A DNA stretch of 64,000 nucleotides from Tritrichomonas musculus (Eukaryota > Parabasalia > Tritrichomonadida > Tritrichomonadidae): NCBI GenBank assembly GCA_039105265.1, contig JAPFFF010000019.1, positions 682,001 through 746,000 on the forward strand, given 5' to 3'. The translations under genes were made by a program, and so were the position numbers. The notes below the pieces were generated by a model that made no database searches, was not told where the DNA came from, and saw only the letters and a list, made by a program, of their open reading frames with translations. Below, piece after piece: positions 40,191-49,779 of the stretch; positions within the stretch are counted from its first letter, which is position 1; each line of letters opens with the position of its first letter.

Positions 40191-40249
40191 ATGAAATTTG
40201 ATATAAAAATCACCGGCTTTTTTGCCGGGGGCCATTTTTCTCCTTCTTC
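40191..40249 (-). repeat. MULE terminal inverted repeat, right
   Basis: Complement of the left repeat, reading GAAGAAGGAGAAAAAT from the outer end on the minus strand. Confidence 0.9.
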
Positions 40250-40258
40250 CAGTCAATA
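40250..40258 (+). repeat. Target-site duplication, right copy (CAGTCAATA)
   Basis: Identical to 37480-37488 and directly outside the right terminal repeat. Confidence 0.9.
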
Positions 40259-40274
40259 AGTTTACAATAGTTAT

Positions 40275-40321
40275 ATATTTGCCAAGATTTTTGCACGAAG
40301 TGCAAAAATCTTGGCAAATAT
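40275..40321. repeat. Perfect hairpin, 22-bp arms, GAA loop
   Basis: The arms ATATTTGCCAAGATTTTTGC(AC) and their exact complement are separated only by GAA. It begins 17 bp after the MULE target duplication, inside what looks like older coding sequence on the minus strand. Perfect long hairpins are rare by chance; it may be a recently formed inverted duplication or a structured element end. Confidence 0.85.
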
Positions 40322-40735
40322 TCCCACTGTGCCACCTCAACCCAATCCGTTTTGAATTGTCAGCATCATAAATCCATTCTTTGTATTGATCTTTCTTTTT
40401 TGGAAATTGACCTTTATAAGATCTTTCATGAATGACAACTTCTTGCATGTATGATTAAAAAGATTTATATTCAGCACAATCAAGTACTGCTTTTTCAATG
40501 AGGAGTATAGTGATGTGGTTCTTTATATAATCAATGGAAAATTGACAGTCTTTACACAGTTTTTTAAAAGCTTTTTCCATATAGTACATTTAGATTGCTG
40601 ATTTTGTTCGATCATATTCTTCTTCAGTAAAGATGTAATTCGAAACAACGTAATCTTTTTTGGCTCTTTTGGTCTACCTTGATTTTTTGGGAGGGGTTCC
40701 TCTTCTTCTTCGTTTGGTAGCTAGTTCCTACGGGA
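40322..40735 (-). pseudogene. Coding fossil with AT-hook-like motif, family unknown
   Basis: On the minus strand a coding-like stretch carries NQGRPKEPKK, an AT-hook-like basic motif, then DYVVSNYIFTEEEYDRTKSA. Further downstream come KDCQFSIDYIKNH and KDQYKEWIYDADNSKRIGLR. No complete frame is present. It is a decayed gene or element part, interrupted at its downstream end by the hairpin and the MULE. The family is not recognised and it is treated as a fossil. Confidence 0.45.
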
Positions 40736-41085
40736 CTTGTAAAAAAATGACGTGATGAGGTAAGCTGGAAAAATGTGTTTTCGTTAGGAACCTAACGATT
40801 TTTTAGGGTGGTGACCATTTACCAAAAAAGCAAATTTTTCCCCTTCATGTCCTCATATCATTTTTTAGCATATCTCCACAGCATACATCAGATGATGAGG
40901 AAGAAGTAAAATATGCTGAAATTCCAAATAAATATGATGAGGAAGAAGTGAAATGGGAATTCGAACAACATATGAAAAATTAGATCAGTTTAATGCCAAA
41001 ATTTTATGGGCTTCCTTATCCCCAGAACACCAGCGGTTTTTGCTACACAACTAATCGGAAATGATTTATTCAGTAAGAAAACAAA

Positions 41086-42437
41086 ATGTTTACACTTTTT
41101 TTGGAATCACGAAAATATAAAATAAAAACCAGGTATGAAAATTGTATGCTAAATATTGAGCTCGTACATCAAAAATCAGCTCAAGAACAAATCAAGACAA
41201 TGAACGAAAGGTCAGATGAGAAAGGTCGAAAATCTATTGATTTAATAGACAATAATCATTTCGTAATAATGGGACATTAATCAGCTCTATATACTCAAAT
41301 GATTTGACTATCAATCTAAAATTCGACCCAGAAACTGCCGAAAAAGATCTCGATCGATTGAATGCAATTATTAAAGAAGTCCCCCACCAGATACAGAAAT
41401 TTGAAAATCAATGTGTTCTATTAAACAAAACAACAAAAGCAAGAATGAACGAATTAACAGAAGTCTTCACAAAAATTTATCCAAATTTGTCTGAAAAGGA
41501 AGCAGAAATGAAATCACAATATTTGATTGGAAGAGCAATCAAAAAAGGCAAAGTCAATCCTCAAATACCAGAATTGGAAGATTTCCTCTCTGATACTGAA
41601 AAAGTCACATATCATCAAATACTTCAAGATGAAGAACGAAAAGAAGAAACTGCTAGAGAACCTACCATCGATGTCACAACCTCCAGATTGAAAAAGATCT
41701 ATCCTGAAATGACAAAAAGAGAAGTCCAAAAAGCAGCCTTTAAAGATTGTGAGTTCAAATGTATCAGAAAAGGTTAAATGCAAAGATCATAAATAGTATG
41801 GATTTACTCGATAAAAGAGAATTTGACATTTGGAAACAAAAGTAAATCCACAATTGAAATCAACACAAGATGATAATCAGGAAAACAATAGCAACGATGA
41901 TGTTTTGAAAAAAGTTGACGAAATCACACAAGAAGACAAATCCCAAAACAAGGACTCTGATGAAGTAGTGATAAAATAGAAATCTAAAGAAAATCTCATC
42001 AAAATCACAGTCGACATATTTGAAAATATTCATCCAGAAAAGTCTAAAAAAGTATATGATGAAGTTCACTAAAGATTAAAAGATAAAATGAAGGGAGATT
42101 GGAATGCATCACGAATTTTCGCCTCAGAATTACTAAAAGATGATGAAAACGACAAGTTGTCCAAAATTGAAGCTGATGATACTCAACAATTATCTGCTCA
42201 AATTTCGAAAAAAGTAACCCAAAATGTTCTCAAAGATTTTCATGAGGATTACATGATTTTATTTGAATTACAATATTGAATGCAAGAATTTTTGAATTCC
42301 AAATGAAACCCCCTATTTTTCCTTGGTTCAAATACTCAATCGAAGGATTACTCAGGGAAGCTGAAATCACAAGGCTTCACCTAGATTCTGTATTACCTAA
42401 CGTTCAGGAAGTTTACAACAACCAAAACTCCCGATAA
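41086..42437 (+). pseudogene. Coding fossil: charged helical protein with IYP repeats, family unknown
   Basis: Plus-strand coding-like stretches together span about 1.3 kb but form no complete gene. They encode Lys/Glu-rich helical sequence. A loosely repeated unit is visible: FTKIYPNLSEKEAEMK (from about 41465), LKKIYPEMTKREVQKA (from about 41685) and FENIHPEKSKKVYDE (from about 42012). The first two end in an I-K/R-K-G element. The last stretch begins MKPPIFPWFKYSIEG at 42303. Relatives were not recognised; a mobile-element or lineage-specific origin is possible. Confidence 0.45.
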
Positions 42438-43766
42438 TTTGGAGGTCGGTATTAAAATTACTCTCAACAAGATTAAGGTTTCTAATAAAACTTTAATTAA
42501 AAAATGTACTTTTTTATTTATTTTTTTCGTTTTCATTCTTAGGTAAATTTTGGGGAACATATTTCTCTTGATCATAGCCAATCATCATTCCTGGTATTCA
42601 AAATGATTGAATGAACTCAATGTGAGTATCAAACCATAGAATCAATAAATCTTTTTTTCGTTGCTATTCACGTGTTAGAGCAGGGATTGTGATTTTTAAG
42701 TTATGTTCAATCAATTGCCACATAACATTATCAACTGCAATTAATTTCTCGATTTGAACCGTTTCACCATATCTGCTTTTTAGAACTTTCCAAGCTTGTG
42801 TTTTCTTATTATTTTTCATTTCTTTTGCAGACAAAGCTGGAATTTCTTCTTTCATTTTGCTATCACTATCCATGGTTGACATGTAATAAAAATGAACTTT
42901 TTGCAGGCGCGACTGTTAACTGTAAAATATTATTTTTTCTTATTACCTCATCTCATCATTTTGCAACAAAGATTGAAGCCAAAACAATTTAACACTTACT
43001 CGAAATTGTTGAAGCTCTTGACGGAGTTCAAAAATTATTAAGAACTTACATTCATAATTAAAGAAATGATATTATTTGAAGGGGATGAAACAATAACATT
43101 TACAAACTCTCATATACAATTCAATTAAAATACTAAATTGACTTGAAAGTATATCATAGTAAATGCTTTTGACCTTAAAATATATGAGAATGTTTATAAT
43201 AAAGGATCCATTTACTACTGAAAAAATCAAATGCTTGATATTAAGTTTTACAACCATAAATGTAATCTATACGACTCCTTGGCATCCATAAATATAACTT
43301 ACATTTTCGACAGGATCAACATCATCGTTTCTACGAATAATGAAAACATCAACGACAAGAATCATCAAAAAGGATCATTTTTACACTCTTCGATATAATA
43401 TTTATGATCAAATTTCATTTCTTCATGTCATTTGGCGATCACCGAGGTCACTCAAATTTCTGAGGATAGAATTGTAAGAAAAAAAAGAGAAAGAAAAAAG
43501 AAAAAGAGAAAATAAGTCAAAATTTTAAAATCATAAAGAAATCACTCATTTTAAAATTTGGTGGAAAAATATCTAGTCTGTTTGATTCTAAAGAAGATGG
43601 ATTTGAGGTTTCTGACAATGATGTACAACATCCAAAAGATAAATCATCAATTGAAAATTCGGTATCTTTTGGATTGGTATACATCGCTGATATAAAGATA
43701 ATTTGAATTTAAATAAAAAATTTAATAATATAATATATTCTAATATATTCACAATTTGATATAAAA
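42438..43766. other. End of decayed island
   Basis: About 1.3 kb with no intact gene. Coding-like scraps occur on both strands: a 72-codon minus-strand frame at 42664-42882 (MSTMDSDSKMKEEIP), a Lys/Arg-rich stretch near 43,480, and a short plus-strand stretch at 43554-43706 (FGGKISSLFDSKEDGF). None is assignable to a family. Confidence 0.45.
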
Positions 43767-44429
43767 TTAACAGCAGCTTTTTGATTCTTCTGGTTGAATT
43801 GGCTCTGATATTACTATCCCAGGGCCACTATCCTCATTTTGATTATTTGTAGTATCAGTGGGAATTAAATAATCATGAATTATTAAATGCTGGATTTCAG
43901 AATGGAGATCATTAATTCCAATATTTTCTTTAGCAGACGTAGGTAACATACATGATACACCGTAATCAACATAATTTTCATCATCATACTTAAGAAAAAG
44001 CTTATTTTGATACTCAGCAATTAATTCTGCTGAATCTTGAACAAGATCTGTCATATTTGCTGCAACTATTACATTAGGACGGGGACTTTCACCAGGTCCA
44101 GAAATCAAATCGCATTTTTGACGAAAAGTTATTAAATAATTTAACATTTCATTAAAAGAGGCTTTATCATTTATTTTAAACACCGCAATGGCATATTTGG
44201 CACCTTGGTAATAATGTTCAGCAAGAGCTTTAAACTTTTCTTGTCCTGCTGTATCCCAGTAGTTAATAGTAAAATTGTATTCATCAAGAACACAATCTCT
44301 TGTCATAACTGACGTATTTGTTGTAACAGCTAAATTATCTTGAAAACCTTGATTGTTAATTCGGTATAGGATACTGGTTTTCCCAACGTTTGATGTCCCA
44401 ATGACTACAACTTTGAAACTTTTGCTCAT
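43767..44429 (-). CDS. Rab-family small GTPase, C-terminal CC
   Basis: 220 residues from ATG 44429 (MSKSFKVVVIG), the position expected for a Rab. An upstream in-frame ATG at 44474 would add 15 residues without similarity. G1 is GTSNVGKT (11-18) and G3 is WDTAGQEKF. The NKxD position reads ANMTDL (Asn kept, Lys replaced by Met), and G5 is TSAKEN. The C-terminus ...EESKSCC ends in a double cysteine for geranylgeranylation. Switch I lacks a clear standard effector threonine context (NTSVMTRDCV), marking a divergent trichomonad Rab. Vesicle identity cannot be deduced. Confidence 0.93.
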   Translation of the reverse strand: MSKSFKVVVIGTSNVGKTSILYRINNQGFQDNLAVTTNTSVMTRDCVLDEYNFTINYWDTAGQEKFKALAEHYYQGAKYAIAVFKINDKASFNEMLNYLITFRQKCDLISGPGESPRPNVIVAANMTDLVQDSAELIAEYQNKLFLKYDDENYVDYGVSCMLPTSAKENIGINDLHSEIQHLIIHDYLIPTDTTNNQNEDSGPGIVISEPIQPEESKSCC

Positions 44430-44719
44430 TATACAATTTCTACATATTGAATTTCGATTAAGATTTAATTTCATTTTTTTCAAAGATTTAATAGAAGTGT
44501 AACTTTTTCATAGCAAATATAAAATTCTAATTCAGAATTTCTAAATATTTAATTTTTTTCTATTTCTGGTAATTCATCAAATAACACAATAAAATCATGA
44601 ATATCCATAACTGAGAAAAAAAAGATTGAATGCTTTTATTTGAATAATTCAAAAAATTCAGTCTTTTGCGTTATAAGGTTATTTTTAGGTGAATTTTAAA
44701 ATCTTATTAGAAAAATTTA

Positions 44720-45868
44720 ATGTTGAATGTGGCCGAATACATATTATCTTTCTTTATTCCTCTCATTAAGAGCTCAGAAGCAGAAATTTCTACTCTTGGG
44801 ACAGTGATTCCCATACCCAGATTTGATCCTGAAGATTTTTTAGATCTATGCCGAGTGACCTTAACACTTTTAAAGAAAGAACCTCCTCTCCTATATCTTG
44901 AACCTCCTGTTTTTGTCCTTGGCGATATACATGGTGATATACACGACCTTTTACGTGTTTTATCAAAAATTTTCAATTTCCTCTCTGATAAATCTGCAAA
45001 AATTCTTATGCTTGGGGATTACATAGACCGTGGTGGTTTTTCAACAGAAGTTGTTCTTCTAATATTCAGTCTTATGTCTTGCTATCCTGAAAACTTTTTT
45101 TTCTTAAGAGGAAACCACGAATTCCCAGGAATTTCAAGTGTTGACATTTTAGATGTAGAGTTAAATTCCTTATATGGGAAGACCCCACTCTTTGATGAGA
45201 TTCATCGTGTATTTTCATATCTACCTTTAGCTGCTGTAATTGGCGATTCATATTTTGCTGTTCATGGCGGCTTATCACCAAAATTGATTACTCCTTCTGA
45301 CATAAACCAAGTAGAATACCCAATTGTTGATGTTAAAGCTGACAAACTAGTTGAAGATATATTATGGTCGGATCCTTGTGCAAAAATCGCTGGATTTATC
45401 GATTCGACACGAGGGAAAGGAACTCTTTTTGGAAGTTCTGCTATACAAACTTTTCTTCAACACAATAACTTTAAAATGATTATTAGAGCACATCAATGCG
45501 TAATTAATGGAATTTCATTATTTAATGATAATGTTATTACAGTTTTTACAACTTCTTTTTATAATTCAGAAGAAAACAAAGGAGGATTCCTTAAAATTAA
45601 TGAAGCGCAAGAGGTTTTAACAGAAATTTTGGTTCCACTTAGAACTATAAGAAGACAACAAGCTATTTTTACCAATATTTCTAAAAGAAAAACAGTGATT
45701 CTCCATCCAATTGCTAAATCGTTATTAGCAGCCCAAACAAAAAGTGGTACAGGAAGAACTGTGAAACCACCTTTAGCAAGACCGAGACCTCGCGGAAGAT
45801 CAGTTAAAGCAGAAAATCGAAATTCTTTTCCAGTTGCAACACCAATTATTGTCGCATTTCCATCATGA
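44720..45868 (+). CDS. PPP-family Ser/Thr protein phosphatase (PP1-like)
   Basis: 382 residues, divergent from the Rab gene (290 bp between starts). Metal-binding and catalytic motifs are complete: GDIHG (68-72), GDYIDRG (99-105), RGNHE (130-134), HGGLSP (His182) and RAHQ (His258). Spacing matches PP1/PP2A. The SAPNYC loop usual in PP1 is replaced by TTSFY, so toxin sensitivity and substrate loop may differ. About 60 C-terminal residues are basic and Pro/Arg-rich (ARPRPRGRSVKAENR), possibly targeting. Removes phosphate from Ser/Thr; specific substrates unknown. Confidence 0.95.
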   Translation: MLNVAEYILSFFIPLIKSSEAEISTLGTVIPIPRFDPEDFLDLCRVTLTLLKKEPPLLYLEPPVFVLGDIHGDIHDLLRVLSKIFNFLSDKSAKILMLGDYIDRGGFSTEVVLLIFSLMSCYPENFFFLRGNHEFPGISSVDILDVELNSLYGKTPLFDEIHRVFSYLPLAAVIGDSYFAVHGGLSPKLITPSDINQVEYPIVDVKADKLVEDILWSDPCAKIAGFIDSTRGKGTLFGSSAIQTFLQHNNFKMIIRAHQCVINGISLFNDNVITVFTTSFYNSEENKGGFLKINEAQEVLTEILVPLRTIRRQQAIFTNISKRKTVILHPIAKSLLAAQTKSGTGRTVKPPLARPRPRGRSVKAENRNSFPVATPIIVAFPS

Positions 45869-46021
45869 CTTGTTTCGAGTTTAAATATATTGTTAGTTTT
45901 TTTGTTTTAAATAAATGTATTTCTAGGAAGTTATATTGTGATAATATTGAAGAATTTTTATTTGGTTATTTTATTTGAATACATAAAATTTTTTGAATTG
46001 AAAATAATTCGTTATTTTTGC

Positions 46022-48931
46022 ATGTGCTTCTCCTCAACCACTATCCACAACTCATGCAAGAAACTGGCGCAGCTCAATCGTGTTATCGAGTATTTGACAA
46101 GCTATATTGAAGAAGTTCACTTTCAAACAGTTACAATTGAGAAAGATGTTGATGCAGAATATCAAACAATCTTCAAAAACTACGAGAAAAAAGCAAGTGC
46201 TATTTTTAATGATATAGAAGAACAAGTAAGAAGCGTTGCTGAAACATTACAAGGTTATTACAAAAATCGATTTGAAACAGAAAATCAAAAATTCCAAGAA
46301 AAAAAGGATCAAATCTTTAAATATTTAAATAATGAAGAACAGATCATATCTATTGAAATTCAAAATTTATTATCAACTATTTCAAACATACAACAAAATA
46401 CCCAAAATCATATTGTCAATTTTTATAACCAAAATCATACACTCAATTTTCAATCTGAAATCAAAAATCTCGAGAAGGCAAAAGAAAAAGAAATTAGAGA
46501 TTTTGATAAAGAGAACAATGAAAAAATTAAGAAGTTAAAAGATCATTCAGAAAAACAATTAAAAGATATAGAAAATCATTTTGCTAAAGTTAAAAATGAT
46601 TTGATAATTAGTTATGAAAAAGATAATCCAATTTTACCAAATATTCAGAAAGTATTAGAAACTATCATACAAAAAATGAAGGCTTTAAAAGCAGAAGTTT
46701 CTTCTCTGACAAAAAACCTAAACAATGAACAAATAATATCTTCACAAAATTTTTCTGGTTTTAAAGCTCGATTGATTTCATTGATTGATCAAATGAAAAA
46801 TATAGAAAAAGAAAACGCCGAGAATCTTGAAAAAATACAAAATAAAAATAAAGATATATATGATAAAATGAAGAGTGAAATAAGAGAACAAAATAATAAT
46901 AAAAATAAACAAATTCAAATATATGAAAATGAAATCTTAAATCTCCAAAATGAGCAAAGAATGATTAAATCACAAATCAAAACCAAGTTCGCTCAACTAG
47001 ACAAACAAAAAGAGAAAAAATCAAGTAGACTTGATTCTGAAATTGAAGCAAAAAAGAATGAATTACATAATAAAATTGAAGATATGAAAAAATCAATTAA
47101 AAAAGAGGAAGAAGAAATTAATTTAAGAATTGGTTCCAAAGAAGAAGAAATAAGAAAACGAAAAATAGAATTTCAAGAAATTGAATTAAATACATCAAAT
47201 TCCAAAAAGGAACTTCTCACAAAATTTTCAGATGAAATTGAAAATTTCAAAATAAGCTTACAAAAAGAGAAGGAAAAAGAAGAAGATTTATATAATCAAA
47301 AATATAATGATATTCACGAATCATTAAACACACAGACTGACAATTATAAAAAATCAGAAGAAGCTAATGAAGTGATTCAAAAACTAAAAAACGAATTAAA
47401 TTCAATCAATTCAAATTTTGCATCAGAATTGAGTCAAATTGGGAATAGTTCAAATTTTGATAATAATCAGTATGAAGATGAAATTAAAAATCTTTCAGCA
47501 AAACTTGATGAAGAGTTTAATGACAAACAGAAATTAATGAAAGAAAAAATTGATTTACAAAATTCAATTTTTTCTGAAGAAGAAGAAAAATTCAAAGAAA
47601 AACTTGAATTAAAACATAAAGAGGAAATTGAAAAAGTTCCAAAAAATTTCAAAGATGATGATTTTAAAGATAAAATAAATTATTATGAAAAAGAATTCAA
47701 GCAGACAAATCAACAACTACAATCAATTCAAGTTATGAGTAAAGATGAGATTGCAAAAAAGCTGGCTGATACTGAAAATGACGAAAATTCGCCAAATTAT
47801 TTTGAGAATAAGAAAACACAACTCATTGAATTTCTTTCAAATGAAAGAAATGATATGTTAACAAAATTCAAAGATGAAGAAAAACAAATTATTGAAAAAA
47901 TGCCAACTTTGATTGACCAAAATTCAATTCAAATTAATACATCAGATTTTGAAAGGTTTACAAATAATTCAAAAAAGAGAATTGAACATTTTCAATCAAA
48001 AATAAACGAATTAGAAAAAGAACTTAACTCTTTACAAGAAGAGAATCAAAAGATATTGGATGACATCGAAAGCCGTAAAAACTTTGATGACGATAGAAAT
48101 GTTCAAAAACTCCGTTTACGATTACAATCTGGTCAGGAAAAAAGTAATGATAAAATCAATTCTGAAAAGACACGGTTTGATGAGATTATCAAAACACTCC
48201 AAAGCCAAATTCAACTCGCAAAACAGCAAAATGAGTCCGAGTTGAGAATGGTCCAGAATAATATTGATAAAGACCATAAAACTTTTAGAGATTCTTTTCA
48301 AGAGAGGAGCACTTATCGAAAATCTATGAAAGAAGAGCAAAATGAATTATTTTTAAAGGAACAAAAAAAGTATGAAGAGGAAAAAATTAAAAAGGTAAAT
48401 GATTTTGATAAAAATATAAAAGAAATGCACGAAAATATTGACATACTAAGAAATAAAGTTGATTCCATGGGAAACGAGCAATTAAAATCTGAAGTAGACA
48501 AAATGAATTTGGTTTTACAAGAAAAAATTGAAAAACAAAAAATTGAATATGATAGTGAAATTGAAAAAATGATATCAATGGGAGATACAATAAAGAATCA
48601 GTCCGTTTTAGATATTTCTCAGGTCGAAGAAAGAAGGAACAAGCTGATGGAAAGTGTGAAAGCTCGACCAATGAGAGATGAAGAAAAAAATATAATTGAA
48701 AAATTATCCAGTATTTTAAATGATGAAACTGAAAAACTTAAAAATATCGGAATGGAATTTTTGGATATGAGAGAAAGCCTTGCAATTAGAGATAAACAGA
48801 TTAATCAAAGATTTGGGAATGTACCTCAAGTCTTCGATACAAGAAAGCAGAGAAAAAGTGGAGGATCGGCTTCTTCTTTAGTTAGAAAGAAACCGCTACC
48901 ACCTCTTGCATCACCTTATGTATTTATATAA
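46022..48931 (+). CDS. Long coiled-coil protein (969 aa)
   Basis: The first ATG is at 46022 (MCFSSTTIHNSCKKL). The frame is open 28 codons further upstream but only from a non-ATG codon, with AT-rich hydrophobic translation typical of untranslated sequence. Nearly the entire protein (about 30-930) is Glu/Lys/Asn/Gln-rich heptad coiled coil, with no globular head or Walker motif, so it is not an SMC ATPase. The C-terminus is basic and Pro-rich (RKQRKSGGSASSLVRKKPLPPLASPY). Likely a cytoskeletal, centrosomal or Golgi-type fibre or tether; the neighbouring centrin gene makes a basal-body role attractive but unproven. Confidence 0.9.
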   Translation: MCFSSTTIHNSCKKLAQLNRVIEYLTSYIEEVHFQTVTIEKDVDAEYQTIFKNYEKKASAIFNDIEEQVRSVAETLQGYYKNRFETENQKFQEKKDQIFKYLNNEEQIISIEIQNLLSTISNIQQNTQNHIVNFYNQNHTLNFQSEIKNLEKAKEKEIRDFDKENNEKIKKLKDHSEKQLKDIENHFAKVKNDLIISYEKDNPILPNIQKVLETIIQKMKALKAEVSSLTKNLNNEQIISSQNFSGFKARLISLIDQMKNIEKENAENLEKIQNKNKDIYDKMKSEIREQNNNKNKQIQIYENEILNLQNEQRMIKSQIKTKFAQLDKQKEKKSSRLDSEIEAKKNELHNKIEDMKKSIKKEEEEINLRIGSKEEEIRKRKIEFQEIELNTSNSKKELLTKFSDEIENFKISLQKEKEKEEDLYNQKYNDIHESLNTQTDNYKKSEEANEVIQKLKNELNSINSNFASELSQIGNSSNFDNNQYEDEIKNLSAKLDEEFNDKQKLMKEKIDLQNSIFSEEEEKFKEKLELKHKEEIEKVPKNFKDDDFKDKINYYEKEFKQTNQQLQSIQVMSKDEIAKKLADTENDENSPNYFENKKTQLIEFLSNERNDMLTKFKDEEKQIIEKMPTLIDQNSIQINTSDFERFTNNSKKRIEHFQSKINELEKELNSLQEENQKILDDIESRKNFDDDRNVQKLRLRLQSGQEKSNDKINSEKTRFDEIIKTLQSQIQLAKQQNESELRMVQNNIDKDHKTFRDSFQERSTYRKSMKEEQNELFLKEQKKYEEEKIKKVNDFDKNIKEMHENIDILRNKVDSMGNEQLKSEVDKMNLVLQEKIEKQKIEYDSEIEKMISMGDTIKNQSVLDISQVEERRNKLMESVKARPMRDEEKNIIEKLSSILNDETEKLKNIGMEFLDMRESLAIRDKQINQRFGNVPQVFDTRKQRKSGGSASSLVRKKPLPPLASPYVFI

Positions 48932-49076
48932 ATTTGTTTTTAATGTTGGACTTTTTTTAATTTTTTTTTTCCATTCAGAAAATTGAGTAGTTCATTCAAA
49001 AAGTTATGAATTTAAATGAACGTTTAATAATTCAATTTATATTTTTTGCGAAAATTTTCTGTCTTGAATTTACTAA

Positions 49077-49559
49077 ATGACTGATCCAACTGCTGCGCAA
49101 CCTGCACAAAAAACGCCAGACGAGCCAACTCGCGATGTTAAAGAAGCTTTTGATATGTTTGATATTAATAAAGATGGAGTTATTGATGCTGAAGAACTAA
49201 AAATTGCATTTAACTCCCTAGGATTTGAATTTAATCAGCGAGAAGTTGAAAGAATAATTGCCGAAGTTGATCCAAGCAATAAGGGCACTATTGATTTAGA
49301 GCATTTTTCTGAATTAATTCAATCTAAAATGGCTGAAAGAGAGGAAATAGATCATATTCAAACTGCATTTGATATGCTAGATTTCGATAAGACAGGTAAA
49401 ATTACATTCAAGAATTTGAAACAAATAGCTAAGGATTTGGGTGAATCATTAACTGACCAAGAAATTCGTGAAATGCTAGGCGAAGCAGATACAGACAATG
49501 ATGGCGAAATTTCTTTTGAAGAATTTGTTGGTTTAGTCAGAACTGCATCTTTTTCATAA
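49077..49559 (+). CDS. Centrin (caltractin)-like EF-hand protein
   Basis: 160 residues with four EF hands. The loops are DINKDGVIDAEE (canonical), DPSNKGTIDLEH (degenerate at the last position), DFDKTGKITFKN (weak) and DTDNDGEISFEE (canonical). The centrin hallmark EAFDMFD...L..ALGF-type helix pair is seen as VKEAFDMFDIN and KIAFNSLGFEF. The N-terminal 20 residues are Pro/Ala/Thr-rich, variable in the family. Calcium-binding protein of basal bodies and contractile fibres in flagellates. Confidence 0.95.
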   Translation: MTDPTAAQPAQKTPDEPTRDVKEAFDMFDINKDGVIDAEELKIAFNSLGFEFNQREVERIIAEVDPSNKGTIDLEHFSELIQSKMAEREEIDHIQTAFDMLDFDKTGKITFKNLKQIAKDLGESLTDQEIREMLGEADTDNDGEISFEEFVGLVRTASFS

Positions 49560-49756
49560 TCATATTATCTTCATTTGCGATTATATATTATTTTATATCT
49601 TTTTTTGTTAATAAAATATATGTTATTGTTATTACAATACACTTTTTTTAAAAGCCTATTCATTTAATGAAGATAAAAGAATTTTTAATTCTAAAAATTT
49701 TCTGATAATTATTCAAATTTTCTATGTTTTTTTTTCTTTATTCTTTAACGTACAGC

Positions 49757-49761
49757 TCATT
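49757..49761 (+). promoter_or_regulatory. Putative initiator (TCATT)
   Basis: TCATT followed by a T run, 23 bases upstream of ATG 49780; matches TCA-Y-W. Confidence 0.4.
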
Positions 49762-49779
49762 TTTATAAAAGCTATCGAA

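Larger units (their letters stand above)
37489..40249 (-). mobile_element. Mutator-like (MULE) DNA transposon, 2761 bp
   Basis: The ends form terminal inverted repeats of about 59 bp (37489-37547 and 40191-40249) with four mismatches. The core includes GCCCCCGGCAAAAAAGCCGG, itself a hairpin. A perfect 9-bp target duplication flanks the element. A third copy of the ACCGGCAAAAAAGCCGGT block lies just inside the left end (about 37562-37582). The minus strand encodes a MULE transposase (38076-40142) and a smaller element is nested at 37723-38060. The well-preserved ends and exact duplication point to a fairly recent insertion. Confidence 0.93.

Noticed and set aside
40161-40448. 95-codon minus-strand frame
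   Set aside because: It crosses the hairpin, the target duplication and the MULE terminal repeat, so it is an accidental chimera of fossil and transposon sequence.
45938-46021. Hydrophobic N-terminal extension (signal anchor) for the 969-aa coiled-coil protein
   Set aside because: It depends on a non-ATG start; hydrophobic residues here follow from T-rich untranslated DNA.
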